Shown here piece by piece: positions 21,887 through 33,370 of a DNA stretch of 64,000 nt. Every line of letters starts with the position of its first letter. Position 1 is the first letter of the stretch. The notes beneath the pieces were generated by a model. It was not told the DNA's origin. It worked only from the letters and a program-made list of their open reading frames with translations, and ran no database searches. Source of the stretch: Basidiobolus meristosporus CBS 931.73 (lineage: Eukaryota > Basidiobolomycota > Basidiobolomycetes > Basidiobolales > Basidiobolaceae); contig MCFE01000255.1 in assembly GCA_002104905.1 (NCBI GenBank), forward strand, positions 48,689-112,688, in the 5' to 3' direction. Position numbers and translations under genes: made by a program.

Positions 21887-22633
21887 TGCAATTGCATTGA
21901 ATTGCTATTATTTGTAATGATCCAAACAACGCATCTTTTTTTGCAATCCAAATCAAGCCATTGCAAATCAGTGATTACTAAATTTTTGATATAAGCAATA
22001 TTGAGGTTGTCTCACATTTGAGACAGAACACCTATAAATAAGCACCCTGCATATGTATACATCATCTGTAATACCAGTGCAGCTATTGGATCTGTTTTGC
22101 ACCTACCTGATAGCTTGCATGCTAGCTACAACACCTTGTCCAACCACTAAGATCAGGGATTTACTTGATTAATGGGCAAAATGGGATATTTGATGGCAAA
22201 TCAGGTGGCTTGTGTATTTGTCAAAGAGCCAATTGGGGGCTGCAAGCTTCAGGATACCTTTAGACTAATTAACCGCTGGGATACCATCCAATTGGAGTAA
22301 TGGTAACCAAAATGGTAAGTTTCAGTGTAGTTTTTAGTGTGATACGCATTTATTTCCATTTACAATAATGAAACATATCCAAATACCAGATTTTACCTAC
22401 CATAGTAGCAGTATCCAATTGTGCACATGATGCAAACATTACAAGCAGGTGCAATCATTTGTGCCAACCTCATTGTGTCAGATTGTGCCATAGTGTGCAA
22501 GATTGTCCCACATGGTGCAAAATTGTCCAAGAGCAATCCTGCCTACTAGTAGCTACAATATTGCACCCAATTGTTCTTAGAGACCGTGGATTGCATTGCG
22601 CACCCTGGCACAGTACAATAGAACAAGTGTATT

Positions 22634-22969
22634 AAGTTGTCACCTAAATATTCATGCTAGCTTAGTAACATATATCTTATTCTTTGATTGGCATTCTGTC
22701 TTGACCAAATTTCTTGTTGGGATTTAGTCTGTATATTCCCACCATATTATCAGGTACCTAAATTGTGATCTTTCTCAAAGTTGTCCAAAAGCTCCCAAAT
22801 TTTGCACACACATTCATGGGACCTTCCTTGGCAAACTCTACATGTTTGTTTGCTCTATTTTATCAAAAGTAGAAATACTATACTTGTGATCAATAAATCT
22901 ATCAGTGAATAACATTTAAGTCCACTGGTTCTCCACATCACTTCCAATACTCCTCAGAATATTGCAGCA
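22634..22969 (+). repeat. LTR-B 5' LTR, main part
   Basis: Continues the 16 bp at 18211-18226 after the Harbinger composite. Matches 30268-30614 throughout (aaatattcatgctag, atatcttattctttga, ctctattttatcaaaagta, caataaatctat) and ends attgcagca before the primer site at 22970. Confidence 0.8.
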
Positions 22970-24049
22970 GGGTGTGAGCCCCAAGCTTGCTGTCCTCTTG
23001 GTGTCTACTTTGCCTTGGGTCTTTTTCTGCTAGTCTGGAGAAAGACTTTTCATTCTATTGCTCTGCTAAAGTTAAAGATGACTACCACTGCTAAATGGAC
23101 TATGTTCATGGGGATATTGCTGTAGAGAACCTTATGAAAAATATCTTGGTCCCATGGGTGGATCCAATCTGGATCAGCCATCAGGATCTTGCTGACAGAC
23201 CATCATAATCCCTGCAGCTTGGAATTTGTGTCCCTCCTAACAATCTTATGACAGGATCATGATGGTGTTTTGGTAATTTTGCAACCAAATAAAGAGACAA
23301 AGCTTGACAATATTTGCATGGTGTTGTTGCGGTCTTTTAGCGCTCTATAACTATTTTAAGTGGACCCAGTTGGCCAGGACATCCAATTGCCTTGTGTGGC
23401 AAGAAACTTGACGGTATTTCAATGGCCTCACAGCAAGGTTCTGATGGCACTATATTGGCAGTATGACAGCCTACCACTGGTTCTGTATAATGCTACCGTA
23501 CCAATTTACCAAATGGTATTTCCTTTTTCTACCTCCCCTTGTGCTATTCATATATTCCTCTGTAAAATCACCCCTCCTAATTTGCTTACCAACCACTACC
23601 TTTGGTTTTCCACATATAGTTCAAATCAAAAAAACTATGGCCTCCTGCTTACTAACCTCTACAAACGCACACACCTGCTTCAATGGAAATACTTCTATCA
23701 CCTCAACTTTACTGCTTTGTAGTGTGATACTTACAAAGTTTCCATATACCTTGTACTGCTGGTAACATATACATCTTGCAAACATATGCTTGGTTGTTGC
23801 CACTTCTGCCATGAATACCTCCTGAATATCTGCAAAGAACTTTTTGGTATTTAGCCAATATATTACTTCTCCCTGCTGGATTCTAGTCCCCCTTATAGGT
23901 GCACTCTAGCTTTTGTTTGTGTGAATTCCATATTGTATGATGTAGAAGTTGGCTTGTGACCATGAGAAATCTAGCATATGTTGGTAGAGTTTTCCTGATA
24001 AAAATTAGTTGCTTGTTGCATCCAACACAACTTTGCATTACTTAACTGA

Positions 24050-26276
24050 TTACCCACGCATTGGGGCTGCTTAGCTTCTTAATGCCATAGGCATAGGTGT
24101 CTCCACGGGCACATTTGTCCTCAATATTTACCAACTATTTCTGACAGTCCTCCATGTGCTAGCACATTACATCCATGACTTACCTGAAGGTAGTATTCTT
24201 GATGAGATTGGGATATGGTAATACCTGTAACTTGACTTGTCTTCCTATCTGCCCAAACATCTGCTCCATAGGAAACTCTCAAAAGGTAAAGCAAGGCCCA
24301 ATACTCACCACACACCATGCAAGATGGAGTAGAGAATGGATAGAGTAGCGGCAGAGATCTATGTGTTCAGCTTTATGTTTGGGGTATAGCTGCTCAAATC
24401 CCATCACAAACTCCTCACACAACAACTATAGATGCGTCAAGCTGGCATTAGTGATCTGCCTCTGGATAAATACTCCTACAATGTCTACATATGACTCCCA
24501 ATGCTTCCAATGTACTCTTGGTAGGAATGGCTTCAGAACACCACTGGAATAAATACATATTCAGTTCATCCAGTCTTTGCATTTGTATTGTTGCATATGC
24601 ATATGAATATTAATTGGCACCTGTTAGAGGTACTTAGGGTAGCAGATACTCTGCAATATCTTGCCAATTCTTTCAAACTTCTCTGGTATCTTGAAGGGCT
24701 CATTTAGCCTGAAATGCCCCATGTACAACTTGGTCATTAGTGTAGGAATACTGTTGAAAAGCAAATGCATTGCTCCCAGTGGAAAGCGTTTGCTCCAACA
24801 GATACCCTCTATCTTAAGTATCTCAGGCTTCCAATTGATTCCATATTCCAGCCAATGGCCTATAGCTTGCCAACTTTGTTGCAATTGCATGCTTACTTCT
24901 GTACATTCTCTCTGTGAAATGATGATGTTCTTAGTGCTGATATTTGGGTAATAATAATGTGTGTGAGTTATGGAGTAAGTCCCCTGGATCTCACACATTT
25001 GACAGCAATACTGTCCATTGTGCCCCGATAAACCTGCAATCTTGCTGATGGCTGGGGTATCTCCAATACAAATAATAATATGGGCTTTTACATGATGGCC
25101 ATTTACCATTATCCTGCTGCAAAGCATACAAAATTCATCCAGTAATGGATACTGGTAGCTATCCAGGTTGGACGGTGATTTAGGCCCAGATACCAGTGAG
25201 ACTACCACCAGATTATTGCTCTGATACCATAAGATGGGTGGCAGATTCATATTGATGAGATTCAGTAGCCAGCAGGATTTGCTGGTAGAGAACTTGTTTA
25301 ATGAGAATCCATCAAGTGCCAAAGCAAAGGCATGGTCATACATACCTTCAAAGTAGCCCTTGCTTCTTAGCTGTTTGCAATTTTTGCCATCAAATATATC
25401 AGATGTGTTTGCAATTGATTTATACTGAGTGTGGTACTGTATAGCTTTGCAATATTTGTTGGACTGCATCAGCTTCCTCAGACAGGGTATGACCAGAATA
25501 TATCTGGAGTGTGAACAATGTTTTCCCTCAATGATGGTAGATTCCTGACAATTTGGATGCTTTGGAATGGTAGCATTTTTAGATTTGCATGCCATGCAAC
25601 TGTTAACACATGCTGGAATCAGGACAATCTCTGGAACATATGTTGCCAGCCACATGACGGTTGTCCACTTTTACCATGTACATGGTAAGTTGCATCACAG
25701 CACAATTTTGGCAAGAAGCAGTAATAAATCCTCAAAGCCCCAATTACTGATATTAGTGGAAACGCACCACTTCTCTAGCCACAACATTACATCATTCACC
25801 AGTAGAAGGATTACTTGGCCTACTTGGTTACATAAAATATCCTTGGCATTTGTTTCAATGGGTGTAGTCTCATTGCATATAGGGATTTGACCAGGCACAT
25901 ATGTGGTACTGTTGTGAGGGGAGATAGGCTCAAAATCCATCAGTGAACCTTCTTTGTCAGAGCTATCACTTGGCAAGCCATATTCAGAAGGCTGAGGTGA
26001 GCCTAGAGGCATCACAAACTCACCTGACTCAGTTTGTGCAAGGTGACAAAGACAGCCAGGTGCCAATATAGAAGTATCAACTGGCCTGCAACATAATGTT
26101 GGTACAGTAGTGACCAATGAATGGTCAAATATGACTTGGGTGGCAAAACACTGGCCGTGATACTTGTAATACTTCCTATGCTGTCTACATGCTTCATGGC
26201 TGCGAGGCTTGCCACAATAGCCAAGTGGTCTTTTTTCTCTTCTCTTACAGCATTGAGTCAAAGTGGTCTTGTTCAT
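24050..26276 (-). pseudogene. C2 Tnp2-type (CACTA) transposase
   Basis: Starts at the ATG complementary to 26274-26276. The N-terminal part (26276-25695) has a Cys/His cluster (CCKRREKRPLGYCGK ... HEACRQHRKYYKYHGQC) and an acidic linker. The 24624-25655 frame (343 codons) contains the Tnp2 signature: CMACKSKNATIPKHPNCQE, ALALDGFSLNKFSTSKSCW, NLINMNLPPILWYQSNNLVV, SGPKSPSNLDSYQYPLLDEF, IIICIGDTPAISKIAG, GHNGQYCCQMCEIQG and HLLFNSIPTLMTKLYMGHF. The C-terminal block (24318-24121) has several stops. The two main frames overlap in different phases near 25690, either through an intron or a frameshift. It is the best-preserved transposase of this family here, but it is not clearly functional. Confidence 0.82.
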
Positions 26277-26498
26277 AGGGTCAACAGTTTGACCTTCAAC
26301 AACATTATGCTATATTACCATCTTTTGGTCTCTACTCATGTGAACTTAAGACAGTCTTGTATATGAGACATTGCGCCTACATGAATGTAAGATTCAATGA
26401 TGACCTGCCATAGTGAGCATTATAAATAAAGTTGCGGCACCACATACACATGTAAATGTAACACTATTTCCCCTGTGCTTTGACTCACTTCCATATAT

Positions 26499-28453
26499 AT
26501 GCCGCCAAAAAATAAACCAAAGCTGTCTGGTTCTCAACCAAACCCCACTGCTGATGGCAACAGAAGAACAGTTGGACAACAGCTTGCTTTGACTTTCAGT
26601 GCAACAAGCAGGGCTACATCCAAAAAAGGCTCTGTGGACAGTGTGCCAACTAAAGGTAATAATGCAGTCTCCTCAGGCTCTCAGTCAAGTAGGCAATTGA
26701 GAACTTCTGCAGAGCCACAAGCTGACTGTTATGCCAAGTAGATGAGAATGTAGCAAATGCAGTACCCTCAGTTGAAGATTAGCAAGCGGCCATGATAACA
26801 TCACCACCACCCATATTAGCAAGTATGTTGTCAGCTCATACCAAAGCATTAATGAAGCAATTAGGTGCAGTGGCTGATAGGATGGATGCAGTGGCCTGGA
26901 GAATTCAGGAAATAGTCCAGAAACAGGATGAGCGGATAATACATGTAGAGTAATTAATATCCCAGGGAGAGAAAGCAGCATCTTTGCTGCAAAGAAGAAC
27001 TCAAGTAGCTAAATGTCACAGCCAAGAATTGAGCCATTTCCCAATAAAACAGCAGAGGAACACCATACAGTCTCTGAAGCACATCAGCAGTGCCCAAAGA
27101 TAAAGCCTACAGAAAAACCTATCACAGTGTGGGAGGGAGACAATGTGGTGTTTATACCAAAGCCTAAAAGTCAAAAGACATTGAAGATCTGTGAAGCCAT
27201 TGAATGCAATAATGAAGAGTAGGCTAATATACAAGAGGCTGTCAGAAGTCTAGCATGCCATAACCTTAAGGCCGGTATACCATGAGACCATCAAGAACTC
27301 AAGGCCACGCAGAATGCACTTGACTTACTCCATGAGCATTATCCTGGATTCAAACAAGCAACTGGATTTTGGGCCAGCATTGGTATGCTGAGAAAGTATC
27401 TTAAGAATAGCAGAAACTATCAAAGGCAGAAGAACAAGGGTGCCATGGCTAAAAACCAGCGGCTTCCTCAAGAGCCTGTTACAAGCAGGACCAAAAGCTC
27501 CAGAAAAGCACCAAAGAGATGTCAGGTAGCTGGAGGAGTGCCAATTGGGGACAAGTAGGCAGACACAGATGTGCCAGCACAACATTCATCAAGGAAGAAG
27601 CATAGTACCACTGAAGAAGCACCAAGTACAAGTAGCAGTGAAGGACCTGGCAGTGATAAAAGCCAGTCACTTTTACAGGAGCCTGTCACAACTATGGTTG
27701 AGAGCTCAAAACAAGTGGAAAAGAAATGTCAGGTTGCTAAGAGAGTGCCAGCAAGGGACAAGCAGGCCAATACAGATGCATCAGAGCAGAGTTTATCCAG
27801 GAGAAGATGTAGTTCTTTACAAGGAGCACTCAGACAAAGTAGTAGTGAAAGACCTGGCAGTGCTAAAGAAAAAGGTAAAGGGAAAAATGTCTACCCAAGC
27901 CTGAGACAGGGAGGCATGAAAAAAAAACTGTAGTTCTTGCCAATTAATGCCGCAAGCCAGGAACAGACTGAGTCCCATCATAGCTAAGAAGAATTACCAA
28001 CCAAGAAAATAGCTGCTTTCACAAGAGTCAGAAGTGCAAGCAGTTGAGCCACACTACAGCAAGGTAGATGAGTTTGCTAAAAAAGGCAATTTGTCTACCA
28101 CAGCCTCCACAGCTTCCACATCCTCCATTGTTGACAGAGTGGAGATCCCACTGGCAGACAAGGCTGCAATTTCAAGAACTTGAACAATTATCATAATGCC
28201 CTCAGTGGAATGTTAGAACATTAATAGGCACACCAAGAGGTTGCAGCACTTCTTCAAGAGCAGTGCACTAGAAAACACACTGGAATATTGCAAGGGTTTA
28301 TTGCAAAGAGTGGCAGATGAGATGCTAAACCTTGCAGTGTTGGCTGAAGACCAGGACACATGGGAACCAGTAAATGAACAGTGGCGTAAAGCTGTTGGGT
28401 TCCTGCCAAAGTTGTGGAACCTGTGCATTACAGCAGAAATACTTATTGAGTAG
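26499..28453 (+). pseudogene. C2 second gene (Ser-rich repeat accessory protein)
   Basis: Starts MPPKNKPKLSGSQPNP at 26499, divergent from the transposase. It is interrupted by single stops (for example after PQADCYAK at 26741). A middle part reads SQPRIEPFPNKTAEEHHTV and WEGDNVVFIPKPKSQKTL. Then come about 205-bp tandem units encoding QEPVT...CQVA.RVPARDKQA.TDA...SSSE.PGSDK, and a C-terminal helical domain (NTKRLQHFFKSS-like, LEYCKGLLQRVADEMLNLAV) ending EILIE. The protein is low-complexity, basic and Ser-rich. The function is unknown; it is conserved in C3, C5, C6 and C8, so it belongs to the transposon. Confidence 0.65.
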
Positions 28454-28906
28454 TGGATTTTAATGGAGTTACTTGTTGAGTGTGGGGTTGGGCCTAATAT
28501 TAGTTTGGGGTATAGGGACTTGTATAGGTCAATTCAATTGGCAACTGAGGTACAACTGAAGTTTCAACAGAAATAAATCAATTTGTACGCCTGAAAAGTA
28601 AAAGAAACAGTTGAGTCAGAAAGTAAGGAGTGTGAAAAAGAGGCAATAGTCAGCTGGTTCACACTAATGTAGGAGGCAATGGAGTGTCTGGGATGAGAAA
28701 GTGAGCAAGTAGGCAGGGAACCAATCAAAAGCCACTTATACACCGTTGTGATGAAAAATTTTGACCAAGTCTTTTGTGAAACCTAGGGTGCAATTATTTT
28801 TCAGCAGTCTCTGGACAATGTCCCAATGGGATCAGTACGTCTTAGTCATGGGACTTTAACTTTGTGATGGCCTTTGACAAGATCATATCATTAATTTCTC
28901 ATAGGG

Positions 28907-30267
28907 GAAGAAGGCCTTGCCCTCAAAAGGCCCATTCAAAAACTATTCAAGCTAGTTATGAAGGAGAGTCCATCAAGCTCACATATAAGTATGTCAAGAA
29001 ATATCTTATATTGGTGCACTACCACTGCTCAAGAAAATTACACAATCCCAGCAATTGAGGGTCCAGATCTATAATGAAATATTTTGCTATATACTTATAT
29101 GATTGCAATTGATTGTTAAGCAAGTTTTTGGATTGGATTTTATCCTGAGTTCTGAGAAAAGTTGATGATTATTGAGCGGTTGACAGAGGAGAATTTTCCA
29201 ACTCCATTGCTGCACAAAATAACGCTGAGAATGCAAGTACTGGAGCTGTTAACCACCATTTGGACTACCTGTTAACACTAAGAAGATCAGCCAGCCTTGC
29301 AAACCAAGCTCAAGGTTGAAGATAACTAACAGGAGAACAAGGATAATCATAGCCCTTGTCAAGGAGAATCTCACTTCTACTCAACAAGTATATTCTAATA
29401 AGACAAAAGCAGCAGTATCAATTGAAGTAAGCAGAATCACTCTAAAGATAGCTATCAAACAATTATAGTACTCTTGGATACCAAACTTGGTAAATCAAGA
29501 AGCAAATGGACTTTAAATCTACCGCAAATGAGGTAATCAATCCAAAGAAAGCCATTGCCACTTAATGATAACATATATGACCACTATAGGTCATGTTTAG
29601 TGGGTCTAAATCACTTGACAGACATGGTTCAGGTGAGACCGGACCATCCCAACTCAGAGCTGAGCTAAAGCCTTTTTTTTGGCCATGTTGTATATGCCAC
29701 AGTGCCAGGAAATGAGGATAATCCAGCTCAGCAGTAAATGACAAAACCTTAACTTGGCCCAATATAGGTCATTTCTTTTGCCTCATTTAGAGTCTATATG
29801 ATGGAAGTAACTATCCATGTGCCAAATGTGCATATAGAGGGAAGCTGTCTTAAAGAATAAGACTGTTTCCCAGAAATTAGGAAACTCCAGATCAGCTGTG
29901 AATGACAAAGCTTTAGCTTGCCAAAAGCTGGTTAATCTTGCTGAAATAAGCAGCAATGGATAGTCCAGATGATATGTATAACTACCAAAACTGACCAACT
30001 AGACTAAGCATTTTATTTAAGCCTGTGCAAGGGATCACAGATGATGACTAGTATTTTGAGCAGATAGCTCCAATTTTTAGGCACCAAACTAAGTAGATAT
30101 ACTCATTGAGTTACAAGTCGCTTCTTCAATTAAGTTGATCACAAATACGTGTACTGATGGATAATATGGAAGTCCAGTGTGCAACACATTTAAATTTTAT
30201 ATGTTTATCACAGATTTTACACTCTCAATTTGTACTTATTACTCACAAATATTTTGTTGAGTGGGAG
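28907..30267 (+). other. LTR-B internal remnant
   Basis: Resumes LTR-B gag after C2 (gtagaGAAgaaggccttgcc once the insertion is removed). No frame exceeds 66 codons. Copia-like pol cannot be read here, so most coding sequence was deleted or decayed. It ends with the polypurine stretch gttgagtgggag before the 3' LTR. Confidence 0.6.
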
Positions 30268-30614
30268 TGTTGTAATTATTGAGTAGTCACATAAATATTC
30301 ATGCTAACTTGGTCACATATATCTTATTCTTTGACTATCATTCTGTCCTGACCAATTTTGTGGTTGGATTTGCTAAGAATATGTTCACCATATTCTCTGG
30401 TACCCAGATTGTGATCTTTCTCAGAGTTGTTCAAAAGCCCCAAACTTTGCACACATGTACCTGGGACTTTTCTTAACAGGCTCTACACATTTATTTGCTC
30501 TACTTTATCAAAAGTATAAATACTATACTTTGGAGCAATAAATCTATAAGTGATTAACATGTCAATCCTCTAGTTCTCCAAATCACTTCCATTACTCCTC
30601 AGAACATTGTAACA
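30268..30614 (+). repeat. LTR-B 3' LTR
   Basis: 347 bp, TGTTGTAATTATTGAG ... aacattgtaaca, an uninterrupted copy that lets the split 5' LTR be recognised. Confidence 0.82.
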
Positions 30615-30768
30615 AAAATAAAGCAAAGCTTTCTGGTTTCCAACCAAATCCCACTTTTGACAGCTGCAGAATAACAGTTGGGCAACAGCTTGCCTTGACA
30701 TTCAGTATAACAAGCAGGGCTACATCCAAAAAGGCCATGTTGACATTGTGCCCACTGAACATAATAAT
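30615..30768 (+). pseudogene. C1 second gene, 5' fragment
   Basis: Continues C1 after LTR-B: aaaataaagcaaagctttctgg, tgacagctgcagaataacagttgg, caagcagggctacatcc, matching the start of the C2 second gene at 26510-26660. It is cut at 30769 by the CCCTATG end of C3. Confidence 0.75.
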
Positions 30769-31235
30769 CCCTATGAAAAATACGCCATGAGAAATTATTG
30801 TAATGATCCAGTCAAAAGGTGGTCACAAAGCTAAAGTCCCATGACTAAGAGGTACTGATACTGTCAGGACACTGTGCAGAAACTGTTGAAAAACAATTGC
30901 ACCCAAGATTCTACAAAAAACTTAGTCAAAATTTTTCATCACAACAATATATAGGTGGCTTTTGATTGATTCCTTGCCAATGGGCTCACTTTTGGATCCT
31001 GGACACTCTATCACCTCCTATGTATGTGTGCATTGATTGGCTATTGCCTCTTTTTCACACTCCTTACTTCCTGACTCAACTGTTTCTCTTACTTCTCATG
31101 CATACAAATTGATTTTTTTCTGTTGAAACCTCATTTGTACCTCAATTGCCAATTGAATTGACCTATACAAGCCCCTTTACCCTACACTAACATTAAGCCC
31201 ATCCCCACACTCAGCAAGTAACTCCATTAAAATCC

Positions 31236-33150
31236 ACCACTCAAAAAATACTTCTTCAGTTATGATCTGGTTTCACAACTTTAGCAGGAACCCAACAGCT
31301 ATATGCCACTGTTTGTTGACTGGTTCCCACACATCCTGGTCTTCAGCCAGCACTGCAAGGTCTAGCACCTCATTTACCAGTCATTGCAATCAAACCTTGA
31401 AATATTCAAGTGCATTTTCTTGAGCACCGCTCTTGAAGAAGTGCTGCAGCCACTTTGTGTGCCTATTAATGTTCCAAAATTCCACTGAAGGCATTGGGAT
31501 AGTCTTTTGAGTTTTTGACATTGTAGCCTTGACTGTAAGTGGGATCTCCACACTGTCAACAATGGAGGATGTGAAGGCTGTGGTAGACAAATTGCCTTTT
31601 TCAGCAAACTCATCTACCTTGCTGGAGTGTAGCTCAACTGGCTGTGCTTCCAACTCTTATGAGAACAGCTGTTTTCATGTTGGGAACTCCTCTTGGCTAT
31701 GATGGGATTTAGTATCCTCATGGCTTGCAGCATTAACTGGCAAGAACTGCAGCTTTTGTTGCATGCCTCCCTGTCCCAAGCTTGTGTAGACATTTTTCCT
31801 TTACCTTTACCGTTATCACTGCCAGGTCTTTCACTGCTACTTTGTCTAAATGCTTCTTGTAATGAACTGTGCCTTCTCCTTGATAAGTTCAGCTCTGAAG
31901 CATCTGTTTTGGCCTGCTTGTCCCTTGCTGGCACTCTCCTGGCAACCTGATTTTTCTTTTCTGCTTGTTTCAAGCTCTCAACTGTAGTTGTCACCGGCTC
32001 CTGTAAAAGCTGCTGGTTTTTATCACTGCCAGGTCCTTCTCTGCTACTTAGACTGAGTGACACTTGAGTGGTACTACACTTTTTTCTAGATAAGTGTTGT
32101 GCTAGTGCATCTATATCTGCTTGCTTGTCCCTAATAATGACTATTCTAGCTACCTGATGTCTCTTTGATGCTTGTCTGGAGCATTTGGTCCTGCTTATAA
32201 CAGGCTCTTGAGGAAATCACTGGTTTTTAGCTGTTTCACCCCTGTTCTTCTGCCTTTGATAGTTTCCTCAATTCTTGAGTACTCTCTTAGCTTGTTTGAG
32301 TCCAGGATAATGCTCATGGAGCAAGTCAAGTTCATTCTGCTTGGCCTTGAGTTCCTGGTAGTCACTTTGTATGCTGCCCTTGAAGTGTAGGCCTGCTAGA
32401 CTTCTGACAGCTTCTCAAATATTAGACCACTATTTATTATTGCACTCAATGGCTTCACGGATCTTCAATGTCTTTTGATTTTGAGGCTTTGGTATAAACA
32501 CCACATTCTCTCCTTCCAATGCTGTGATAGGTTTTTCTGTGGGCTTTATCTTTGGGCACTTTTGGTGTGCTTCAAAGACTGTACGGTGTTCCTCTGCTGT
32601 TACATTGGGAAATGGCTCAATTCTTGGCTGTGACATTTAGCTACTTGAGTTCCTTCTTTGCAGCAAAGATACTGCTTTCTCTCCCTGGGATATTAATTAC
32701 TCTACATGTATTATCTGCTCATCTTGTTTCTGGGCTATTTCCTGATTTCTCTGGGCCATCACATTCATCCTATCAGCCACTGCACCTAGTTGCTTCATTA
32801 ATGCTTTTGTGTGAGCTGACAGCCACCTTGCCAATATGGGTGGTGGTGATGTTATGACAGCTACTTGCTGGTCTTCAACTGAGGGTGCTGCATTAGCTAC
32901 ATTCTCATCTGTCTGAGCATAACAGTCAGCTTGTGGCTCTGCAGAAGTTCTCAATGCCTATTTGACTGGGAGCTTGAAGAGTCCACAGTATTACCTTCAG
33001 AGGGCACACTGTTAACATAACCTTTTTTTGATGTAGCCCCACTTGTTGCATTGAATGTCAAAGCAAGCTGTGGTCCACTATTCTTCTGCTGCCATCAGCA
33101 GTGGGGCTTGGTTGGGAACTAGTCAACTTTGCTCTATTTTTTGGTGGCAT
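31236..33150 (-). pseudogene. C3 second gene (Ser-rich repeat accessory protein)
   Basis: Starts MPPKNRAKLTSSQPSP at 33150. Homologous pieces: RTSAEPQADCYAQTDENVANAAPSVEDQ (32954 downward), MSQPRIEPFPNVTAEEHRTV (32636), the roughly 200-bp Ser-rich units near 31840 and 32040, VARRVPARDKQAKTDASELN (in the 32063-31614 frame) and QHFFKSGAQENALEYFKV (31450-31390). Several stops and frame changes are present. It retains a larger uninterrupted N-terminal stretch than C2. Confidence 0.62.
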
Positions 33151-33370
33151 ATATATGGAAGTGAGTTAAACCAAAGGGGAAATAGCGTTACAAATAGATG
33201 TGTGTGGTGCCGCAGCTTTATTTGTAATGCTTACTATGGTGAACCATCATTGAATCTTACATTCATATAGGAGCAATGTCTCATACAAAAGACTGACTCA
33301 AATTCACATGAGTATTGACCAAAAAGTGATATCATAGTGTTATATTGTTGAGTTTCAAGCTGTTTGCACC

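Larger units (their letters stand above)
18227..22630. mobile_element. Composite PIF/Harbinger element with two right ends
   Basis: Both termini are AGACTTGTTCC-type right ends and both flanks are ATT (18224-18226 and 22631-22633), interrupting the LTR-B 5' LTR. The segment 18227-19253 is an inverted copy of the right end (about 1 kb, including the second-gene tail). It is joined near 19260 to an almost complete element in normal orientation (transposase on minus, second gene on plus) whose own left terminus is missing. The join reads tatatatataaagcagcctg, where the full copy has gtgccagcctg. The ATT duplication suggests that the composite moved as a unit. Confidence 0.82.
23130..28906. mobile_element. 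CACTA-like element C2, both ends present
   Basis: Termini ccttatgaaaaat (left) and atttctcataggg (right) fit the family end CCCTATGAAAAAT. A 3-bp duplication GAA flanks it (23127-23129 and 28907-28909), interrupting the LTR-B gag. Content: transposase on minus (about 24050-26276), a short shared leader, then a divergent second gene on plus (26499-28453). At 5.8 kb this is the most complete CACTA copy in the window, though both genes are damaged. Confidence 0.82.
18211..30614 (+). mobile_element. LTR-B retroelement, inserted in C1 and itself heavily nested
   Basis: 5' LTR (18211-18226 plus 22634-22969), internal remnants (22970-23129 and 28907-30267) and 3' LTR (30268-30614). It lies in the A-run of C1: left flank gctgccaaaa, right flank aaaataaagcaaagc, together matching the uninterrupted C2 sequence gccgccaaaaaataaacc. 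The primer site reads gggtgtgagcccc, a decayed form of the copia-A site. The gag remnant gggatattgctgtaga resembles copia-A gag, so this is a diverged copia relative with most of pol gone. Confidence 0.78.

Noticed and set aside
27016-27670. Minus-strand frames opposite the C2 second gene
   Set aside because: Shadows of the Ser-rich gene; the plus-strand reading is the one conserved among C2, C3, C5 and C8.
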